Origin: CAITNQ01 sp041661365
GTDB lineage: Bacteria > Latescibacterota > UBA2968 > UBA8231
DNA: 11,966 nucleotides
Assembly: GCA_041661365.1 (NCBI GenBank)
Contig: JBAZUN010000157.1
Span: forward strand, 1-11,966
Reading direction: 5' to 3'
Part shown: positions 7,391 to 11,966 of the stretch, in pieces
Numbering within the stretch: the stretch's first letter is position 1
Layout of the letters: each line of letters starts with the position of its first letter
Notes under the pieces: generated by a model
Told to the model about the DNA's origin: nothing
What the model saw: the letters and a program-made list of their open reading frames with translations, nothing else
Databases searched by the model: none
Position numbers and translations under genes: made by a program

Positions 7391-10229
7391 TCGCCGTCCG
7401 GTCCTCCTGCTGCTTTGCCTCGTGCTGGCGACAACACCGGTCGAGGGGCAGCTCTACCACTTCGGCCGGAACAAGGTCCAGTTCGCCGAGTTCCGCTGGC
7501 AGCGGCTGGAGACCGCCCACTTCGACGTCTACTTCTTCGCCGAGGAGGAGGAGCTGGCCGGGTACGCGGCCCGGATGGCCGAGGACGGGTACGCCCGACT
7601 GCAGCGATTGACCGGCCACACGGTCGAGCGCGGCATCCCTCTGATCGTCTACTCCTCGCATCTCTACTTCGAGCAGACCAACGTCATCCCCGACCTTCTC
7701 CCCGAGGGGGTCGGCGGGTTCACCGAGTTCCTCAAGGGGCGGGTCGCGCTGCCCTTGAGCGGCTCCCTTCCCGAGTTCGAGCGGGTCCTGCACCACGAGT
7801 TGGTCCACGTCTTCACCTTCGACCGGATCCGCCGGGTCCTGCGGCGTCACGGGATCCACGAGTACCGGTCGCCGCCCCTGTGGTTCTCCGAGGGACTGGC
7901 CGAGTACTGGTCGACCGAGGAGCCAGGGGCCCTAGCCGGGATGGTCCTTGGCGACGCCCTCTTCGGCGACCGGCTGGTGCCGATCTCCCAGATGCAGTAC
8001 ATCGACGGCACCTTCCTGATGTACAAGGAGGGGGAGTCGATCTGCCGCTACCTGGCCGCCACCCACGGCGAGGACGTCTTCGGCCTCCTGCTGGACAACT
8101 GGTGGCGGGCCGAGGAGTTCGGCGGCGTGCTCGTTGCGGTGACCGGCGATTCCCTGTCCGGGCTCGATCTGGACTGGCAGTACGACCTCCGCAAGCGGTA
8201 CCTGCCCCAGATCGCCGGCGCTGACCTGCCCGGACGGCTCGCCACCCCGTTGACCGACGGGGGGTTCAACCTCAAGCCCGAGGTTCTTCCCGGCCGCCCG
8301 GACAGCGCCTCCTTCGTCTTCTTCCGGAATCACCGGGGGTACACCCACATCGCCCGGGCCTCGGTCAACGGCGGCCCCGCCGAGGTGGTTGTCGAGGGGG
8401 AACGCTCACCGGTCTTCGAGTCGCTACACCCTCTGGCGACCCGGCCGGCCGCCTCGCCCGACGGTCGCTGGCTCGCCTTCGCGGCTCAGCACCGCGGCCG
8501 CGACCGTCTCTATATCTGGGATCTGACCGCCGGGCGCCTGGCCCGCGAGCTCTCCTTCGACGAGGTGGTGGCCATCGCCACCCCGACCTGGTCGCCGGAC
8601 GGCCGCTCCCTGGTCTTCTCCGGGGCCGACCAAGGCGGCTTCGTCGACCTCTACCGCGTTGACCTGAAGAACGACGGCGGCATCGGCGGGAATGCCAAAG
8701 ACGACGAGCGGGCGGTCCCGCTCCTACGCGACCTCTACGACGACCGCGATCCGGCCTGGTCCCCGGACGGCCGCTGGCTGGCCTTCACCTCGGACCGCTG
8801 GTCAGGCGGAGCCCAAGGCCACCACAACCTCTTTCTGTTCGAGCTGGCCAGCGGCGCGGTCTACGCCATGGATCCCGGCCGATGGGAGGACCGTCATCCC
8901 TCGTGGTCGCCGGACGGGAAGGAGCTCGCCTTCAGCTCGGACCGGGACAGCGTCAGCAATCTCTACGCGGTCCGGCTCGATCTCCAGGCCGCGGACCGAC
9001 CGGTCCGCGGTCCGATCCGCCGCCTGACCCGGGTTCTGACCGGCGCCTTTGACCCGGTCTGGGTCCCGGGTCGACGGACCCTGCTGTTCTCGGGGTACGA
9101 GGAGGCGGCCTTCCAGGTCTACCGCCTGGACCTGGCCCCCGATTCCCTGGAGACTGTCCCCGCCACTCAGGCCTTGAGCCGGGTCGACGGGACGGCCTGG
9201 CGGCCGGAGATCCTGGCCGACGGGATCGTGAGCCGCCGCGAGTACCAGCGCCGGCTCACCCTCGACATCGTCCAGAGCCAGATCAGCCAGGACCCCGAGT
9301 TCGGCACCTCGGGAGGGATTCAGCTAGGGCTCAGCGACGTCCTGGGCGACGACCAGTACTACTTCGTCCTCTCGCACATCGCCGGGAGCGAGACCGGGTT
9401 CGCCGACGGCCTCAACCTGGCCATGGCCCGGGTTCACCAGGGCCGACGGGTCAACTCCTCCTGGGGAATCTTCCGGCTCAACGACCGGTTGAGCAGCAGC
9501 TTCGGCCGCTTCGTCCGCGAGCAACGGCTGGGCGGTTACCTCGAGCTGAGCTACCCCTTCTCGGTCCACGACCGGGTCGAGACCCGCTTCTCCCTGCGGC
9601 AGGCCGAGATCGACCGGCAGTTCGAGGGCCGCCGCCTCGACGGCCTGCTGGCGACCAACTTCCTCAGCTACACCCACGACAGCAGCCTGTGGATCCCCAC
9701 CGGCCCGCTGGAGGGCCGGCGGTACAGCCTCGGCGTGGGGCAGACCGTCGACCTGCGCAGCTCGCGCCGCTTCAACCTGAGCCTGTACGGCGACTACCGG
9801 CACTACCTCCGGCTGTCGCGCCGCGGCGGCCTGGCCCTGCGGGCGCTGGGCTGGCGCAGCCAGGGCGACGTGCCCGAGTACTTCTCGATGGGCGGGAGCT
9901 GGACCCTGCGCGGGTACCCCTGGCGCTCGATCTGGGGCAGTCGGCTGATCCTGCTGAACCAGGAGCTGCGGTTCCCCCTCCTCGACCGCCTGGTGATCGG
10001 CTTTCCCTTCGGCGATATCGACTTCAGCTCCCTGCGCGGCGCCCTGTTCACCGACGCGGGGAACGCCTGGTCCGAATCCTTCGGCGAGTGGAAGGGGAGC
10101 GTCGGGGCCGGGATGCGCCTGGCCCTGGGCGGGGTCTTCGTCTTCCGCCTGGACGCGGCGCGGCGCACCGACTTCAAGTCCCTGGACAACGACACCCGCT
10201 GGGAGTTCTTCTTTGGCTGGGACTACTGA
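7383..10229 (+). CDS. Outer-membrane fusion: gluzincin peptidase, PD40/TolB-like propeller and Omp85-type barrel
   Basis: This 948-residue protein starts at a GTG overlapping the previous stop, with a G-run about 11 bases upstream. A signal peptide (VPDRRPVLLLLCLVLATTPVEG) leads into YHFGRNKVQF, a start seen in large exported proteins of Gemmatimonadota-like bacteria. The peptidase part has HHELVHVF with HExxH at 138-142 and WFSEGLAEYW, where Glu170 is the probable third zinc ligand (peptidase MA, gluzincin type). A beta-propeller follows with SPDGxxLxF repeats at about 357, 403, 459 and 508 and a degenerate one at 560. The C-terminal third (about 615-948) is a BamA/Omp85-like barrel with GGSWTLRGY (837-845), the loop-6 (V/L)RG(F/Y) signature, and LFTDAGNAW. 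No POTRA domains are visible. It is inferred to be an outer-membrane barrel with a periplasmic protease and propeller. The substrate is unknown, but all catalytic residues look intact. Confidence 0.87.
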   Translation: MPDRRPVLLLLCLVLATTPVEGQLYHFGRNKVQFAEFRWQRLETAHFDVYFFAEEEELAGYAARMAEDGYARLQRLTGHTVERGIPLIVYSSHLYFEQTNVIPDLLPEGVGGFTEFLKGRVALPLSGSLPEFERVLHHELVHVFTFDRIRRVLRRHGIHEYRSPPLWFSEGLAEYWSTEEPGALAGMVLGDALFGDRLVPISQMQYIDGTFLMYKEGESICRYLAATHGEDVFGLLLDNWWRAEEFGGVLVAVTGDSLSGLDLDWQYDLRKRYLPQIAGADLPGRLATPLTDGGFNLKPEVLPGRPDSASFVFFRNHRGYTHIARASVNGGPAEVVVEGERSPVFESLHPLATRPAASPDGRWLAFAAQHRGRDRLYIWDLTAGRLARELSFDEVVAIATPTWSPDGRSLVFSGADQGGFVDLYRVDLKNDGGIGGNAKDDERAVPLLRDLYDDRDPAWSPDGRWLAFTSDRWSGGAQGHHNLFLFELASGAVYAMDPGRWEDRHPSWSPDGKELAFSSDRDSVSNLYAVRLDLQAADRPVRGPIRRLTRVLTGAFDPVWVPGRRTLLFSGYEEAAFQVYRLDLAPDSLETVPATQALSRVDGTAWRPEILADGIVSRREYQRRLTLDIVQSQISQDPEFGTSGGIQLGLSDVLGDDQYYFVLSHIAGSETGFADGLNLAMARVHQGRRVNSSWGIFRLNDRLSSSFGRFVREQRLGGYLELSYPFSVHDRVETRFSLRQAEIDRQFEGRRLDGLLATNFLSYTHDSSLWIPTGPLEGRRYSLGVGQTVDLRSSRRFNLSLYGDYRHYLRLSRRGGLALRALGWRSQGDVPEYFSMGGSWTLRGYPWRSIWGSRLILLNQELRFPLLDRLVIGFPFGDIDFSSLRGALFTDAGNAWSESFGEWKGSVGAGMRLALGGVFVFRLDAARRTDFKSLDNDTRWEFFFGWDY

Positions 10230-11346
10230 GGAGTTTGTCCGAGTATCCCATTCGAGCACCGGCCGCCGGCTCGCGGTCTGCCTTGCCGTGGGGCTGCTTC
10301 TGTCCGGGTGCGGCTCCCGGGGCCTGCGCCTGTCCCTGTCCGATCCGGTTTTGGGAGGTGCGCTCGAACCGGGTCCGCGACCGCCGCTCCGGCTCCTCTG
10401 GTCCGCCTCGCTGGGCGCGGCGCCGATCGACGCGGCCCTGGTCCGCCCCGGGCTGGTGCTGCAGTTGACCACGGCTCCGGCCCTGGTGGCGCTCGATCCG
10501 CGCACCGGCGACCGGCTGGGACGGCAGGGGTTGCCAGCCATGCCCGCCGGTGGTCCGGCCCTGTCCGGGGAGCTGCTGGTCGTGTCGCTCCTCGGCACCC
10601 CCTCCCGCCTGCGGGCTCTCGACCTGGTCCGAGGTCGTACCTGCTGGGAGCTTCCCGGGGCTTCGGCCGTGCCCCTGTGTAGCGTCGGAGACACCCTGCT
10701 GGCGGCCGGCGAGGACGGGGTAGTGCGGGCCGTGCAGATGGCCTCGGGAGAAGAGGTGTGGCGGGCCGCGCTGCAACCCCGACCGCAGGCGGCCCCGAGC
10801 CTCGCAGGGGGAACGGTCTACGCGAACGATGGGAGCCACGGACTAGCGGCCCTGGAGGCCGAGACCGGTGCCGTGCGCTGGCGCGCTGAGCTGGCTGCCC
10901 GACCGCGTACGCAACCGCTGGTCCACGCCGGACGGGTGATCGTGGGACTGGCCGACGGGACCCTGGTGGCCCTCGACCCGGCCACCGGGACCGAGGCATG
11001 GCGCGCCGCGCTGAGCGGGGTGCCGGCACCGCTGCTGGTCGCGGGTGAGGGGTTGGTCGTCGCTGCCACCAGCGACGGTACCCTCAATGCGGTCGAGGTG
11101 GAAAGCGGCGAGCAGCGCTGGACCTTCAGCACTCGCGGCACCATCCGCGGCGCCCTGGCCCTGGCCGAAAAGGTCGTCTACTGCGGCAGCGCCGATCACC
11201 GGGTCTACGGTGTGAGCCTGACCACCGGGGAATCGGTCTGGGAAGACCGACTCGACGGCCCCTCGATGACCGGGGTTACCGTCGGCGAGGGGGTGGTGCT
11301 CGTGGCCTCGGAGAAGGGGACGATCCATGCCTTCGCTACCCGCTGA
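10213..11346 (+). CDS. BamB-like PQQ-repeat beta-propeller lipoprotein
   Basis: This 377-residue protein starts at a TTG inside the preceding gene (17-base overlap), with GGGAG seven bases upstream, which implies translational coupling. TTG is the only standard start that keeps the whole signal peptide; the next in-frame candidate (GTG 10288) would destroy it. RRLAVCLAVGLLLSGC ends in a textbook lipobox (Cys33). I count eight PQQ/BamB-type blades, with motifs such as ALDPATGTEAWRA, AVEVESGEQRWTF and GVSLTTGESVWED, which matches the eight-bladed BamB fold. No catalytic dehydrogenase features are present, so a scaffolding role is likely. BamB assists the BamA barrel assembly machine; here the gene directly follows an Omp85-type barrel gene, so a partnership is plausible but inferred. 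Residues 6-14 come from a repeat-end sequence. Confidence 0.85.
   Translation: MAGTTEEFVRVSHSSTGRRLAVCLAVGLLLSGCGSRGLRLSLSDPVLGGALEPGPRPPLRLLWSASLGAAPIDAALVRPGLVLQLTTAPALVALDPRTGDRLGRQGLPAMPAGGPALSGELLVVSLLGTPSRLRALDLVRGRTCWELPGASAVPLCSVGDTLLAAGEDGVVRAVQMASGEEVWRAALQPRPQAAPSLAGGTVYANDGSHGLAALEAETGAVRWRAELAARPRTQPLVHAGRVIVGLADGTLVALDPATGTEAWRAALSGVPAPLLVAGEGLVVAATSDGTLNAVEVESGEQRWTFSTRGTIRGALALAEKVVYCGSADHRVYGVSLTTGESVWEDRLDGPSMTGVTVGEGVVLVASEKGTIHAFATR
10230..10254 (+). repeat. Lone end of the palindromic element
   Basis: GGAGTTTGTCCGAGTATCCC and the following ATTCG match the reverse complement of 6285-6309 at 23 of 25 positions; the only changes are two adjacent bases (CC to TT). Similarity fades after it and no partner arm follows nearby. 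It begins one base after the previous gene's stop codon and lies inside the next gene's N-terminal coding region. Confidence 0.7.
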
Positions 11347-11821
11347 GCCGCGGCGGTCCGCGACTACCAGAGGCCCGCGGAGCATCCGACTCTTGGTAGT
11401 CCTCCTCGTGGTCCACGCCGGTCTGGCCGAGGGCGCCGGGATACCTGGGATGCTCGAGGTACCCGAGGTGCCAACCAAGGCCGAGCTGTCCCGGGTCCTG
11501 CCCGCGACCGCGATCCTTGCCAAAACCACCGTGCCTGACCAGACCAGACCAGCGGCTACCCGCGTGACCAGGTCTCGTCCCCGGAGCCGTCCGCGGCTGC
11601 GTCTGGCCGCGGCTGCCGGCCTGGCCCTGGGGTGTGGCGCCGTGGCCTGGTGGACCAAGGAGCGGGCCGACCATGCGTACGCGCGGTACCTCGACGCGGC
11701 CGGACCCCGGCGCCAGTCCCGGGAGTTCTCCCGCGCCGAGCGGTACGACCGGCTCTCGGGGACGGCCCTGCTGGGGATGGAGGCCGGCCTGCTCCTCACC
11801 TCCTACTGGCTGTTCTATTGA
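11327..11821 (+). CDS. Small membrane protein with a C-terminal helical hairpin, function unknown
   Basis: This 164-residue protein starts at an ATG that overlaps the PQQ gene by 20 bases, with AAGGGGA about six bases upstream, so it is probably coupled to it. It has a hydrophobic segment at 20-36 (signal peptide or anchor), a Pro/Arg-rich linker (about 66-91), a membrane helix at 91-109 ending in WW, a charged stretch with HAYARYLDAAG and FSRAERYD, and a final membrane helix at 143-164 ending in YWLFY. The pattern of helix, A.Y..Y segment, R.YD and helix recalls a membrane hairpin found at the end of uncharacterised FCB-group proteins; this is a loose resemblance, not a family assignment. 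Its place after the barrel and propeller genes suggests an envelope role. Confidence 0.72.
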   Translation: MPSLPAEPRRSATTRGPRSIRLLVVLLVVHAGLAEGAGIPGMLEVPEVPTKAELSRVLPATAILAKTTVPDQTRPAATRVTRSRPRSRPRLRLAAAAGLALGCGAVAWWTKERADHAYARYLDAAGPRRQSREFSRAERYDRLSGTALLGMEAGLLLTSYWLFY

Positions 11822-11966
11822 ACCACCGCGCATCATCCATAAAGGTCGATCGCGAACCTTGGGGAACATAGTGTCGCGTCCGAGAAATACCTTGGCATTT
11901 GCGGACCGATCCATCCCGGCCAGCGTCGTGTGCCGGATCGTTCTCGATCCGGCCACATCCCTGTGC
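11822..11966. other. Non-coding tail of the window
   Basis: No convincing gene is visible on either strand after the last stop. The open minus-strand frame across it mainly mirrors the gene on the other strand. The only structured feature is the hairpin near the right end. Confidence 0.5.
11929..11957. other. Stable hairpin downstream of the operon
   Basis: GCCGGATCG and CGATCCGGC pair perfectly around a TTCT loop, and TGT/ACA extends the stem past a one-base bulge. No T-run follows within the window, so it could be a terminator without a tail, an mRNA-stabilising structure or an operator. Confidence 0.5.

Noticed and set aside
9324..10694. Minus-strand frame of 456 codons
   Set aside because: It crosses two well-supported plus-strand genes with clear domains and shows no motif of its own.
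11877..11890. GTCCGAG followed by an AT-rich stretch, resembling the repeat end
   Set aside because: Only seven core bases match and the flanks differ, so it is likely chance.
1..11966. CRISPR arrays, tRNA or rRNA genes, integrases, phage genes
   Set aside because: No regular direct repeats, cloverleaf sequence, rRNA motif or recombinase domain was seen on either strand.

Overview
The window is very GC-rich and almost fully coding, with eight protein genes (the first cut by the left edge), one inverted-repeat element and a lone extra copy of that element's end. Several traits point to an uncultivated diderm bacterium of the broad Fibrobacterota-Chlorobiota-Bacteroidota (FCB) or Gemmatimonadota-like sphere. 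These are a secreted protein ending in an 'NYPNPFNP' sorting tail, a peptidase/PD40/Omp85 fusion, several lipoproteins and GTG/TTG starts. No rRNA or other taxonomic marker is present, so the phylum is not resolved.

Left part (1-4696, + strand): a giant modular secreted protein combines two ASPM/Hydin-like Ig domains, a seven-repeat FG-GAP/VCBS propeller, Fn3, a cohesin-like domain, a dockerin and a FlgD-like sorting tail. It is followed by a Bax-type glucosaminidase with its own probable promoter. Next comes a short minus-strand lipoprotein (4712-5092), which is the C-terminal half of an M48 peptidase without its HExxH. A divergent intergenic region (5093-5280) separates it from the next operon.

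Right part (5281-11821, + strand) looks like one operon: a DapF-fold epimerase-like protein, a SprT-like/DUF2786 protein, a peptidase-PD40-Omp85 barrel fusion, a BamB-like eight-repeat PQQ lipoprotein and a small membrane protein. The last four have overlapping or nearly touching ends, which suggests translational coupling. The last three look like an outer-membrane module: a beta-barrel with a periplasmic protease and propeller, a propeller lipoprotein and a small membrane partner.

The most notable points are as follows. The DapF-like protein has serine at both positions where the family has its catalytic cysteines (Ser73 and Ser226). A 165-bp imperfect palindrome with exact 17-bp ends sits between dapF and the SprT gene and supplies dapF's last 26 codons. 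A lone copy of its end lies inside the signal-peptide region of the PQQ lipoprotein. The M48 half-protein has an excellent ribosome binding site and lipobox despite lacking its catalytic motif.
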